Below are positions 26,711-33,533 of a stretch of 39,294 bases of DNA, piece by piece. Below the pieces are notes generated by a model. That model did not search any database. It was not told where the DNA came from and saw nothing but the letters and a program-made list of their open reading frames with translations. The stretch lies in NCBI GenBank assembly GCA_002308595.1, contig DBWH01000013.1, positions 1 to 39,294 on the forward strand, written 5' to 3'. This stretch comes from Mageeibacillus sp. UBA1243. GTDB taxonomy: Bacteria; Bacillota; Clostridia; UBA1212. How positions within the stretch are numbered: position 1 is the first letter of the stretch; every line of letters begins with the position of its first letter. A program made the position numbers and the translations under genes.

Positions 26711-27298
26711 TTATCCGCGGCCGCGCTGCTTTTTATCCGCATACTTTCCGTGAATCATGATGCCGATCGTGCCTGTGATGACGAGCCTTGCCGCGCAGCT
26801 TGCAATCCTGAAGCCGATTATGCCGTTGCCCGTCGAAATGATTATCACAACGATTCCGAACACGTCAACCGCAAAGAGCAGGCCGTATATGAGCCAGGTG
26901 CGCATTTCGCCGATATTTTTCAGTAAAACGAGCAGCAGAAGAATCGCCGCCTTGAACACAAGCGTGACCGTGACAAGTGCCAGCGTGAGGTTTTTCGGTG
27001 CAAAAACAAGCTCGATTATGGCCAAGAGAACTGTTTCAACGACCTGCGAGAGCAGAAACGCCTTGTAAAAGACCGCCGCCTGCTTCCTGTAGCCGTCAAG
27101 AACGTACCAGATGCCTAAGAAGAGAGCCATGACAGTGAGCAGGTTGAAAACACCGCGCAGCATCATTTCGGTCTTACTGCTGCCTCCTGAGGGCAGCCCT
27201 AAATCACCGATGAGCAGCACCGCGAGTACACCGCTGTAAAGAAGCATAAGGATCATAAGTGCCAGATGCACTATAGTAGCCGGGCTTTTTCTGTTCAT
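26711..27298 (-). CDS. Multi-pass membrane protein, unknown function
   Basis: 195 residues from the ATG at 27298 (GGAGG 6 bases upstream). About six hydrophobic helices: IVHLALMILMLLYSGVLAVL, LLTVMALFLGIWYVL, VETVLLAIIELVF, LALVTVTLVFKAAILLLLVLL, WLIYGLLFAVDVFGIVVIII and a last one near residues 165-185. No catalytic or transport motif is recognised. The N terminus (NRKSP) and C-terminal Lys/Arg tail (KYADKKQRGRG) are positive and probably cytoplasmic. It is transcribed alone, away from the 27468 gene. Confidence 0.75.
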   Translation of the reverse strand: MNRKSPATIVHLALMILMLLYSGVLAVLLIGDLGLPSGGSSKTEMMLRGVFNLLTVMALFLGIWYVLDGYRKQAAVFYKAFLLSQVVETVLLAIIELVFAPKNLTLALVTVTLVFKAAILLLLVLLKNIGEMRTWLIYGLLFAVDVFGIVVIIISTGNGIIGFRIASCAARLVITGTIGIMIHGKYADKKQRGRG

Positions 27299-27402
27299 AA
27301 AACGCCTCCGTTTGTTATTGGCAATTTCCTGCTTTTTATATAACACAACGGCCGCCTTGCTGTCAACCTCAATTCCCGCCGCCAAGGCCGGTCACAAAAC
27401 GG

Positions 27403-27431
27403 TTAAACAATTTTCGCTTAAGTGGTATAAT
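27403..27431 (+). promoter_or_regulatory. Sigma-A promoter for the 27468 gene
   Basis: TTAAAC at 27403-27408, a 17-bp spacer and TATAAT at 27426-27431. A CGCCAAGG motif lies just upstream at 27380. Confidence 0.65.
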
Positions 27432-27467
27432 TTCTCAAGAGCAATAAACCATAGGGGATAATTCGCT

Positions 27468-29000
27468 TTGAAAAAACGTCAGATTGTAAGTATTGTCAAT
27501 TTCATCCGCGACGTGGAGCCGAGGGGTCCTGTCGACCTTGCCGAACCCGTTCTCAAGCAGATTGAGCTCATGAAAAAGCACGGCCTCAGGGGGTCTTTCC
27601 TGCTTCAGTACGACGCGCTGATCGACCCCGTGTACACCGACCTTTTGAAGTCACTCGACCCCGCGCAGTTTGAGCTTGGCGTGTGGTTCGAAATCGTTGA
27701 GCCTCAGTGCGAAGCCGCCAATATCCCCTGGACCGGACGTTTCCCGTGGGACTGGCACGTTCACTGCGGTTTCTCCGTCGGGTATACGAAGCCGCAGAGG
27801 GAGGCATTGGCGGATGTGCTTTTCGGAAAGTTCCGCGAGGTGTTCGGCTACTACCCCCGCGTGTTCGGTTCGTGGCTTTTTGACTCTCACACGGCGCGCT
27901 GCATCTCCGGGAAATATGATATTGACGCGATGCTGATCTGCAAGGAACAGTACGGAACCGACGGCTACACGCTCTGGGGCGGCTACTACGGGCAGGCCTA
28001 CTACCCGAGCCGCGAGAACGTTTTTATGCCCGCACAGACGAAAAACGAGCAGATTCAGGTGCCTCTTTTCCGCATGCTCGGCTCCGACCCCGTTTACCAG
28101 TACGATTTCGGCATGTCGGCTGAGAGCGGCGCCTCAAGAGTGCAGGGCGTCATAACCCTCGAGCCCGTCTATTTCGGCGCCGGCGGCGGTGCTCCCGCAT
28201 GGGTTGACTGGTTCATGAAGGAAAACTTCAACGGTGACTGCCTGACGTTCGGCTTTACGCAGGCAGGGCAGGAGAACAGCTTCGGCTGGCCGCGCATGCA
28301 GGGCGGTATTGAGTACCAGTTTGCGCAGTTCGAAAAGCTTGCCGCTGAGGGCAAGATAGTTGTTGAGCCCGTTGGCGAGACCGGCAAGTGGTTCAAGAAG
28401 ACCTGGGACACCACTCCTGCCTCCGCAATCACGGCGCACACGGCGTTTGACGACAACGACAAAAACTCGATCTGGTATTCGACAAAGAACTACCGCATCA
28501 ATCTTTATTCCGACCACGGCGATTTCCGCATCCGCGACATCCACGTGTTTGACGAGCATTTTAAGGATCCGTTTGAGGACAAGGTGTGTCTGGCGAACGA
28601 TGCTGCATACGAGACGCTTCCTGTCGCAGACGGCAACCGCCACACTGGAAACGGTGTCATCGCGGGCGTGCGCGTGATGAGAAACGGCAAGCCTGTCAAA
28701 GCGGGCGAGATGAAGTTCACCGAAATCCGCGAGGGAGAGGCGAGGGCAGACTACGGAAGCTTCTCCGTGCTCTTGCGCGAGGACGGTTTCACGTTCACGT
28801 CGGACGGGGATTTTGAGCTGAAATACATGTACGGCCGCGACGACGACCACATGGAAACGGTTGTGAACTCTTCCGAAAAGGAGCTTGTGATGAGTTATGA
28901 GGGAAGAACTTACGGGCTTAAGCTCAAAAAGGGCGCTTTTGTTTCGCCTTCCGAGGTTCGTTCCGAAAAAGGCGCGGTTGAGTGCGTGATAGAGCGCTGA
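27468..29000 (+). CDS. Polysaccharide-deacetylase-like (NodB-fold) protein, putative
   Basis: 510 residues from the TTG at 27468; AGGGGA lies about 10 bases upstream and the promoter supports this start. There is no signal peptide, so it should be cytoplasmic. The N-terminal 300 residues look like a (beta/alpha) barrel of the NodB or glycoside-hydrolase-57 type. IVNFIRDVEPRG has an early Asp, FELGVWFEIVEPQ an acidic pair, DWHVHCGFS paired His, and GSWLFDSHTARCI another Asp/His cluster. GGGAPAWVDWFMKENFNG follows. The C-terminal 190 residues look like a beta-sandwich. It could act on a glycan, but assignment to any enzyme family is tentative. A terminator follows. Confidence 0.6.
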   Translation: MKKRQIVSIVNFIRDVEPRGPVDLAEPVLKQIELMKKHGLRGSFLLQYDALIDPVYTDLLKSLDPAQFELGVWFEIVEPQCEAANIPWTGRFPWDWHVHCGFSVGYTKPQREALADVLFGKFREVFGYYPRVFGSWLFDSHTARCISGKYDIDAMLICKEQYGTDGYTLWGGYYGQAYYPSRENVFMPAQTKNEQIQVPLFRMLGSDPVYQYDFGMSAESGASRVQGVITLEPVYFGAGGGAPAWVDWFMKENFNGDCLTFGFTQAGQENSFGWPRMQGGIEYQFAQFEKLAAEGKIVVEPVGETGKWFKKTWDTTPASAITAHTAFDDNDKNSIWYSTKNYRINLYSDHGDFRIRDIHVFDEHFKDPFEDKVCLANDAAYETLPVADGNRHTGNGVIAGVRVMRNGKPVKAGEMKFTEIREGEARADYGSFSVLLREDGFTFTSDGDFELKYMYGRDDDHMETVVNSSEKELVMSYEGRTYGLKLKKGAFVSPSEVRSEKGAVECVIER

Positions 29001-29029
29001 CAGCCGCTGCGTTATAAATAAGCTGAATT
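29001..29029 (+). repeat. Intergenic repeat, copy 2
   Basis: CAGCCGCT, 2 bases, GTTATAAATAAGCT, one base, AATT. It matches the copy at 13405-13435 and starts right after the stop codon. Confidence 0.6.
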
Positions 29030-29034
29030 ATATA

Positions 29035-29083
29035 CCCCTCGTAATGCTTTTGCGGAACACGCCAAGGCGTTACGGGGATTTTT
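29035..29083 (+). terminator. Terminator of the 27468 gene
   Basis: CCCC..GTAATGC pairs with GCGTTACGGGG, followed by ATTTTT. The loop contains a CGCCAAGG motif (29060). Confidence 0.75.
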
Positions 29084-29118
29084 ATGCCTGTGTCCGGTTT
29101 ATAACTGATTTGACTGAT

Positions 29119-29167
29119 TAAAAAACTATATATCGGCAAAAAATATTGAAATTTGCCGATATGTAGT
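29119..29167 (-). terminator. Terminator of the 29185 gene
   Basis: ATATCGGCAAA (29130-29140) pairs perfectly with 29152-29162 and extends to about 16 pairs. On the minus strand it is followed by TTTTTT. Confidence 0.88.
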
Positions 29168-29184
29168 AAATGATTGCGCCGCCG

Positions 29185-29634
29185 TTACCAATCATTCTTT
29201 TCTGTTGTTTTTGAAATGATTGCGCCGCGCAGGGCCCTGAACCGTTCGCGCAGTTCTTTTATCAGTTCCATGTCTTTGCCGGTGAACTCCTTGTACTGGT
29301 CAAAACTGAAATATGGCGCAGGAAAGTATCCTTCATTTGAATCGCTTTCGAAAACAAGCGTGACCGACCACGGGTGGTAATCGCAGGCGAAAAGATCGCT
29401 CTCTTTGCGGTCCGCGAGGGCCGGAATGTTATTGGCGTTTATAAATTCTTCGAATTCAGCCGCTGCTTCGGGGGAGGTCGCGTAGACTGTGGAGATCATT
29501 GGCGAGTCGTGCCTGTCCCGGTCGCTGCACACGATGACCCAGGAGCCTTGATCGTTTTTCTTGAGCCTTTCGCTGTGGCTGGCGCCGCGCATGTCGCTGT
29601 AGCCGGGGCTGTATCTGAATTCACGCAGTTTCAT
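29185..29634 (-). CDS. Hypothetical small protein, 149 residues
   Basis: The start is ATG at 29634 with GGAGA upstream; an in-frame start at 29688 is less supported. It is soluble and highly charged, with no recognised family. It contains KNDQGSWVIVCSDRDRHDSP, TSPEAAAEFEEF and FACDYHPWSVTLVFESDSNEG, and ends in a basic helix. The arrangement NDxGxW, then a short strand, then a Ser-x-(Asp/Glu)-x-Ala helix also occurs in the 88-residue protein at 30172, so the two may be distant relatives. It has its own strong terminator. Function unknown. Confidence 0.65.
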   Translation of the reverse strand: MKLREFRYSPGYSDMRGASHSERLKKNDQGSWVIVCSDRDRHDSPMISTVYATSPEAAAEFEEFINANNIPALADRKESDLFACDYHPWSVTLVFESDSNEGYFPAPYFSFDQYKEFTGKDMELIKELRERFRALRGAIISKTTEKNDW

Positions 29635-29774
29635 TTTTCTTCTCCTTTTTTCGACATATGCAATAAATTGGCGGTCTGCCTTGTTCAAATGTGCCGCGCA
29701 CTTCTTAGGCGCAATGATACACTATCAAGCCGTGATTTTCAACGCCAACGGGTTCCGGGACTTTGCGGGGACCC

Positions 29775-29795
29775 CGAGTTCGAATCCCCTTTTTT
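29775..29795 (+). repeat. Orphan T-arm-like fragment
   Basis: GAGTTCGAATCCCC followed by TTTTTT. This looks like the right end of the element at 29812-29953 but without the conserved core, so it may be a decayed earlier copy. The rest of 29635-29811 shows nothing clear. Confidence 0.4.
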
Positions 29796-29811
29796 GGATG
29801 ACGAAACCGAA

Positions 29812-29953
29812 GCGGAGATGGGGGGATTCGCCCGCCTGCTTCGCTTTGCTTGCATGCGGCGCTGCTCGAGCGTAGCTCTTCGCGATTTCAGCTACAAATC
29901 ATCCACCGGATGATTTGCTTAACGCTGAAACTCTCTCGAGTTCGAATCCCCCC
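29812..29953. mobile_element. RNA-gene-associated structured element, copy A (by tRNA-Ser GGA)
   Basis: The left end is a 19-bp direct repeat (GCGGAGATGGGGGGATTCG) of the 3' end of the neighbouring tRNA-Ser gene (30009-30027). The right end, GAGTTCGAATCCCCCC, is its inverse, giving 11-bp terminal inverted repeats (29820-29830 and 29943-29953). The core holds a GAGC-GTA-GCTC hairpin (29868-29878), a TTTCAGC/GCTGAAA stem (29886-29892 and 29924-29930) and a 9-bp AAATCATCC/GGATGATTT hairpin. Thirty bases (29895-29924) are identical to copy B at 35120-35149. No ORF supports a product. It is either a non-autonomous mobile element or a structured RNA. Confidence 0.75.
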
Positions 29954-29965
29954 GTTTTTACTACC

Positions 29966-30002
29966 AAAAACAGAGCGGGCAGCTATTTTGCTGCCCGCTC
30001 TG
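29966..30002 (-). terminator. Terminator of tRNA-Ser(GGA)
   Basis: A perfect 13-bp stem, CAGAGCGGGCAGC (29971-29983) with 29990-30002, a 6-base loop, and T5 on the minus strand. Confidence 0.93.
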
Positions 30003-30006
30003 TTTT

Positions 30007-30098
30007 TGGCGGAGATGGGGGGATTCGAACTCCCGAAACCATGGTGTGGTTTACGCGATTTCCAGTCGCGCGCCCTCGACCAACTAGGCGACATCTCC
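30007..30098 (-). tRNA. tRNA-Ser (anticodon GGA)
   Basis: Acceptor GGAGATG/CATCTCC, discriminator G and encoded CCA (30007-30009). The anticodon loop CTGGAAA reads GGA (UCC/UCU codons). It has a long class II variable arm and the T-arm GAGTTCGAATCCCCCC. The 3' end is duplicated in the adjacent element. Confidence 0.95.
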
Positions 30099-30121
30099 AG
30101 TTGCTCAATAACGCAGAAAGC

Positions 30122-30150
30122 ATGATATCACATTGGCGGATGGGAATCAA
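30122..30150 (-). promoter_or_regulatory. Promoter of tRNA-Ser(GGA)
   Basis: Minus strand: TTGATT (30150-30145), a 17-bp spacer, TATCAT (30127-30122). The spacer contains an iterated motif (CATTGGCG at 30131 on the plus strand). Confidence 0.7.
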
Positions 30151-30171
30151 GCTGTTTTTTGGTGAAACGGG

Positions 30172-30438
30172 TCACTGAAACGCGATTTTTTTGCGGCCTT
30201 CGCATTCGCGCAGAACGGTCTCGACGGCCTCGTCTTCGCTCTCGAACTCCCAGTGGAAGGGCTTTTCGCCTTTTTTGGACGTTTCTTCAACGCACCAGAC
30301 GCCGGCGTCGTTTTGGAAGAGGCCTTCTTCGAAGAAAGAAGAGGTCGGGTCGACGGGCCTGCTGACGGCTCTGAAACCTGTGAATTCGTACTTTTTGTAT
30401 ACCTTTGCGTAAACGTCCCAGAATTCTTCGGCTTTCAT
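30172..30438 (-). CDS. Hypothetical small acidic protein, 88 residues
   Basis: The start is ATG at 30438 with GGAGG 5 bases upstream. It is soluble, starting with a helix (MKAEEFWDVYAKVYKKYEF) and continuing into FFEEGLFQNDAGVWCVEE and a helix DEAVETVLREC. No family is recognised. It lies between two tRNA-Ser genes. It shares an NDxGxW pattern with the 149-residue protein at 29185. Size and charge resemble immunity-type proteins, but nothing confirms this. Confidence 0.6.
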   Translation of the reverse strand: MKAEEFWDVYAKVYKKYEFTGFRAVSRPVDPTSSFFEEGLFQNDAGVWCVEETSKKGEKPFHWEFESEDEAVETVLRECEGRKKIAFQ

Positions 30439-30548
30439 AAAATCCTCCGGTTGAATGATTGGCGGCATCATGGTTTGCCGCGTTTGTTTCTGCTCTGCGG
30501 CTCATTTTACTAAAATAGCGCGGGGCTTTCAACCGCCAAAAAATTTAC

Positions 30549-30577
30549 TTGACGGCTTAATGATCGTTTGTTATACT
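30549..30577 (+). promoter_or_regulatory. Promoter of tRNA-Ser(GCU)
   Basis: TTGACG (30549-30554), a 17-bp spacer, TATACT (30572-30577), 14 bp before the tRNA. Confidence 0.88.
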
Positions 30578-30591
30578 TATCGGGCGGTCTT

Positions 30592-30683
30592 GGAGATGTA
30601 CCCAAGTTGGCCGAAGGGGCGCCCCTGCTAAGGGTGTAGGTCGGGTAACCGGCGCAAGAGTTCAAATCTCTTCATCTCCGCCA
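30592..30683 (+). tRNA. tRNA-Ser (anticodon GCU)
   Basis: Acceptor GGAGATG/CATCTCC, discriminator G, encoded CCA (30681-30683). The anticodon loop reads GCT (AGC/AGU codons), with a long variable arm. Unlike tRNA-Ser(GGA), no structured element follows it. Confidence 0.95.
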
Positions 30684-30689
30684 GGTTCG

Positions 30690-30725
30690 TCAGGTTTGAT
30701 CAGAGCGATTGAACCTGATTTTTTT
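30690..30725 (+). terminator. Terminator of tRNA-Ser(GCU)
   Basis: TCAGGTT (30690-30696) pairs with AACCTGA (30712-30718), followed by T7. Confidence 0.8.
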
Positions 30726-30750
30726 GTGTCAAAATGGGCCTGCTGAGGCG

Positions 30751-31317
30751 TCATTTGTGGAGCATCATGTAGACCTTTTTGCAGGAAAAGTCGCTCCCGA
30801 GTTTCAGCCCGAGGGAGGTCAGAACGGCCGTCAGCCGCCTTATTTTTTCCTCATCGCCAAGGCCTTTCATCGTCTCATCCTCCTCGTACTCGATGAAGGT
30901 GCCGAGCCCGTCGACGACCTGAAGGGCGAGGCAGACATTGGCGTGTTCGTAAATGAACGAGCGGTTCCTGAGCTCGCAGTAGGGCTCAAGGCCCGAAAAC
31001 GCGAAAATTCTGACGGCTTCGTCGGCATCGCCAAGGTCAGTCTTGACCTTTTCCTCGGAAACCACTGTGCCGTTTTCGTCAAGCAGCTTCTTTTTGTAGA
31101 TGAGCTTGTGGGAGGGCTTGCCGGTTTCGACGGTGCGGACGAGGAAGGAGCCGCCAATGAGCTCCGCGTAGGAGAGGGCGGCGACATTGGCGTGTTTCGA
31201 AAAATAGCGGTCAAAAATCACGTAGCTGTCAATGAGCCGGAAGCCCTGCGCGCGCAGTATTTCGTCTGTTTTTTCGAAGGTGTCAAACACCTGAACCGTA
31301 ACTTCTGTTTCTTTCAT
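30751..31317 (-). CDS. CYTH-domain protein
   Basis: 188 residues from the ATG at 31317, which overlaps the DUF3795 gene stop (ATGA). CYTH proteins (CyaB/thiamine triphosphatase fold) form a beta tunnel that binds triphosphates with two metal ions. The N-terminal KETEVTVQV matches the ExE signature strand. Alternating charged strands (SHKLIYKKKLLDENG, EEKVKTDLGD, YCELRNRSFIYEH, TFIEYEEDE) fit the tunnel, and VDGLGTFIEYE is a hallmark. Possible activities are inorganic triphosphatase or class IV adenylate cyclase; sequence alone cannot decide. Five iterated motifs lie in or next to this gene between 30855 and 31185. Confidence 0.8.
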   Translation of the reverse strand: MKETEVTVQVFDTFEKTDEILRAQGFRLIDSYVIFDRYFSKHANVAALSYAELIGGSFLVRTVETGKPSHKLIYKKKLLDENGTVVSEEKVKTDLGDADEAVRIFAFSGLEPYCELRNRSFIYEHANVCLALQVVDGLGTFIEYEEDETMKGLGDEEKIRRLTAVLTSLGLKLGSDFSCKKVYMMLHK

Positions 31318-31649
31318 GGCTGTGTAAGGTTTTTCAGCGCCTCGCTGTTGTTTGCGGTTATCATGGCGATCTTTTTGCACGTCCGGAGCCCGGCGCAGCT
31401 GCCGCAGGTCTCGTGGCGGTTTGCGAGGGCGCATTGGCGGATTTCGCACAGGCTGTCGCAGAAAACGGTCTTCCTGCCGTCAAGCCTGCATCCGTCGCAG
31501 TTAATCATCTCAGGCGTAATCTCGACGCCGTTGAGCTCGGACCAAAGCTTGGCGACTTTGGCGCGAAGGGCGTTGTCGTCATTGGCCGTGGCAATCCTTG
31601 CCTCGCACTTTTCGCAGTCGAGCCCGCAGTACGCAATGAACTTATTCAT
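31314..31649 (-). CDS. DUF3795 Cys-rich protein
   Basis: 111 residues. The pattern IAYCGLDCEKCEAR, INCDGC, FCDSLCEIRQCA and CGSCAGLRTCKK gives a Cys spacing typical of the DUF3795 family, presumably binding zinc or an Fe-S cluster. Function is unknown. It is translationally coupled to the downstream CYTH gene by a 4-bp overlap, so the two probably act together or are at least coexpressed. Confidence 0.82.
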   Translation of the reverse strand: MNKFIAYCGLDCEKCEARIATANDDNALRAKVAKLWSELNGVEITPEMINCDGCRLDGRKTVFCDSLCEIRQCALANRHETCGSCAGLRTCKKIAMITANNSEALKNLTQP

Positions 31650-31831
31650 GGTAAAAGCCTCTTTTTCCCTGTTTTTACGGCGGCAGCGTGAAGCACCGCC
31701 TCCTTAAATCATAACACACAGGGACCCTGTCGGCAACAAAAACCACGCCTCAAAACGACACCGCCAAGCTATCCCTTCGCACCTTCACATACCGCCAAGC
31801 CCTTGCAAACTCACGACAAAGTCCCCTGAAA
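31650..31831. other. Intergenic region with short repeats
   Basis: First part of a gap of about 306 bp. It holds a 13-bp palindrome, ACAGGGACCCTGT (31718-31730), and two ACCGCCAAGC copies (31761 and 31792, 31 bp apart). No gene is seen. Confidence 0.5.
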
Positions 31832-31911
31832 CAGTGAAAATTCACTGAATATTCGCTTTATTCGCTCGAAATTCGCTGAATATTCGCTAAATTCGCTTGA
31901 AAAAAGCGAAT
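31832..31911 (+). promoter_or_regulatory. Helically phased ATTCGCT operator array with promoter
   Basis: A palindrome CAGTGAA-aa-TTCACTG (31832-31847) is followed by five ATTCGCT copies. Including the overlapping ATTCACT at 31840, starts are 31840, 31851, 31860, 31871, 31882 and 31891. Steps of 11, 9, 11, 11 and 9 average 10.2 bp, one DNA turn. An inverted AGCGAAT ends the array (31905-31911). A -35-like TTGAAA (31897-31902) overlaps the last copy, with TATAAA at 31918-31923 (15-bp spacer, short). It lies 45 bp before the AlbA_2 gene and is probably its autoregulatory operator. Confidence 0.78.
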
Positions 31912-31955
31912 TTTTGGTATAAACTGAAGCCAGTCACAGTTTGGGAGGCGACAGC

Positions 31956-33245
31956 ATGAAATTTGAAACCGAAAACATTGAGTTCAAGTCACAGGCAACA
32001 GACGAGCTGTACAAGGAGGTTATCGCGTTCGCAAACACGGACGGCGGTACGGTTTTTGTCGGAATTGACAACGAGGGAAACGTAACCGGACTTGACAACG
32101 TCGACGAGGTTTACACCCGCATCACCAACGGAATACGCGACGCAATTCTTCCGGACGTTACTATGTTCGTTAAGTACACGCTCCGCGAAAATCACACGAT
32201 CCTCATCAAAGTCAGCGAGGGTTCCTACAAGCCTTACTACCTCAAAAGCAAGGGTCTCAAACCGAGCGGAGTTTTCGTACGCCAAGGCGCTTCATCCGTC
32301 CCTGCCTCTTACGAGCAGATCAGGGCGATGATCAAGGAGTCCGACGGCGACAGCTACGAGAACATGCGTTCCATGGAGCAGGAACTGACGTTTGAAAGCG
32401 CGAAGAAAGCGTTCAAGCGCTATGACGTGGAATTTTCTCCGGAAAAGTTCCGTGCCCTTGGCGTCACCGTACAGTCAGGCGAGGTTTTCAGCAATCTTGC
32501 GCAGATCATTTCCGACCAGTGCGCCCACACCACCAAGATAGCTGTTTTTGCGGACAACGCAAACACTGTTTTTCGTGACAGCAAGGAGTTCGGCGGTTCG
32601 ATTTTTGAGCAGCTCGACAATGCTTTTGCATACCTCTCACTCTGCAACAAAACTTCTGCCACGTTCAAAGGCCTTGAGCGTATCGAAAAGGTTGACTACC
32701 CAGAGGAGGCTTTGCGCGAGGCATTGCTGAACGCACTCGTGCACCGCGATTACAGCTTCAGCGGCAGCATTATCATCAACATAAACGACAGCGAGATGGA
32801 GTTTATTTCCATTGGCGGTCTCCTTCCCGGCCTTTCGCCCGACGACATCCGCAGCGGCATCTCCCAGCCGAGGAACAAAAACCTTGCCGACATTTTCCAC
32901 CGTCTGCGCCTGATTGAGTCCTACGGCACGGGAATCCGCAAAATTTACAGCCTGTACGCAAACTGCCCGAGGCAACCGAAAATTGAGGTGACTCCCAATT
33001 CGTTCAAGATTGTCCTTCCGAATATGAATCAGTCTGCCGCCAATGCACCCGCCCCGAGCATCACCACGCAGAAGAAGGATATTCTCGATTATATAGGCGA
33101 AAACGGGTCAATCACAGATCTTGAGATTCAGAATATGCTCGGGCTCAAGAAGACACGCGCCTTCACCCTGGCAAAGCAGATGCGCGACGAGGGCCTGATC
33201 AGAGCCGTCGGCCGCGGAAGCGAAAAGAAGTATAAATGCATGTAA
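31956..33245 (+). CDS. AlbA_2 (Schlafen-like) domain regulator with ATPase-like and winged-helix domains
   Basis: 429 residues from the ATG at 31956 (GGGAGG upstream). Residues 1-125: AlbA_2 domain, with NIEFKSQATDELYKEVIAFA and NTDGGTVFVGIDNEGNVTGL. Residues about 240-365: HATPase_c_4-like region, with EALLNALVHRDYSFSG, INDSEMEFISIGGL and LRLIESYGTGIRKIY. Residues about 375-429: winged HTH (ILDYIGENGSITDLEIQNML, TLAKQMRDEGLIR). Such proteins are annotated as putative transcriptional regulators. Relatives with this layout are sometimes linked to defence islands. Phased repeats directly upstream fit cooperative binding by its own product. A terminator follows, then the SEFIR gene on the other strand. 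Confidence 0.85.
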   Translation: MKFETENIEFKSQATDELYKEVIAFANTDGGTVFVGIDNEGNVTGLDNVDEVYTRITNGIRDAILPDVTMFVKYTLRENHTILIKVSEGSYKPYYLKSKGLKPSGVFVRQGASSVPASYEQIRAMIKESDGDSYENMRSMEQELTFESAKKAFKRYDVEFSPEKFRALGVTVQSGEVFSNLAQIISDQCAHTTKIAVFADNANTVFRDSKEFGGSIFEQLDNAFAYLSLCNKTSATFKGLERIEKVDYPEEALREALLNALVHRDYSFSGSIIININDSEMEFISIGGLLPGLSPDDIRSGISQPRNKNLADIFHRLRLIESYGTGIRKIYSLYANCPRQPKIEVTPNSFKIVLPNMNQSAANAPAPSITTQKKDILDYIGENGSITDLEIQNMLGLKKTRAFTLAKQMRDEGLIRAVGRGSEKKYKCM

Positions 33246-33266
33246 AATTTAGGCATACACACGAAA

Positions 33267-33299
33267 AAACAACCTTGACGCTTACCGCCAAGGTTGTTT
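33267..33299 (+). terminator. Terminator of the AlbA_2 gene
   Basis: A perfect 11-bp stem: AAACAACCTTG (33267-33277) with 33289-33299. The second arm contains part of a CGCCAAGG motif (33286-33293). Confidence 0.85.
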
Positions 33300-33324
33300 G
33301 CTTTCTGCAGGAGCCGTCGATCAT

Positions 33325-33341
33325 CGGAGTTCGACTTTCCC
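33325..33341 (+). repeat. tmRNA T-arm-like fragment at the left edge of the SEFIR island
   Basis: GGAGTTCGACTTTCCC. Its reverse complement matches 14 of 15 bases of the tmRNA T-arm segment near 35202-35216. It has the same orientation as the right end of copy B. It may be a leftover end of an inserted element. The rest of 33300-33533 is AT-rich with no gene. Confidence 0.35.
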
Positions 33342-33533
33342 GTAAGAGTCTAAAAGAATGGCTAAAGTTTGCTATTTTTAACAGCATTGGGGCAATAGAA
33401 AATTAAGTACCCATTATGCGTTTTTTTGCATAAAAAAGTCCCATACTTATTCTTTGGTGGCCTTAATCTGTTTATAGTTTCCGAGCTAAAAAAAAGACAT
33501 AACTGTTATTATTAGACTTTTTTTCTCGGACTG

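Noticed and set aside
29888..30178. Short ORFs across tRNA-Ser and copy A, such as one reading GGIRTRESFSVKQIIRW
   Set aside because: They are translations of tRNA and element sequence; the conserved hairpins explain the similarity between copies.
31832..31911. ATTCGCT array as a CRISPR or replication iteron set
   Set aside because: The units are 7 bp with 2-4 bp between them, there are no spacers, no Cas or Rep gene is nearby, and the array overlaps a promoter.
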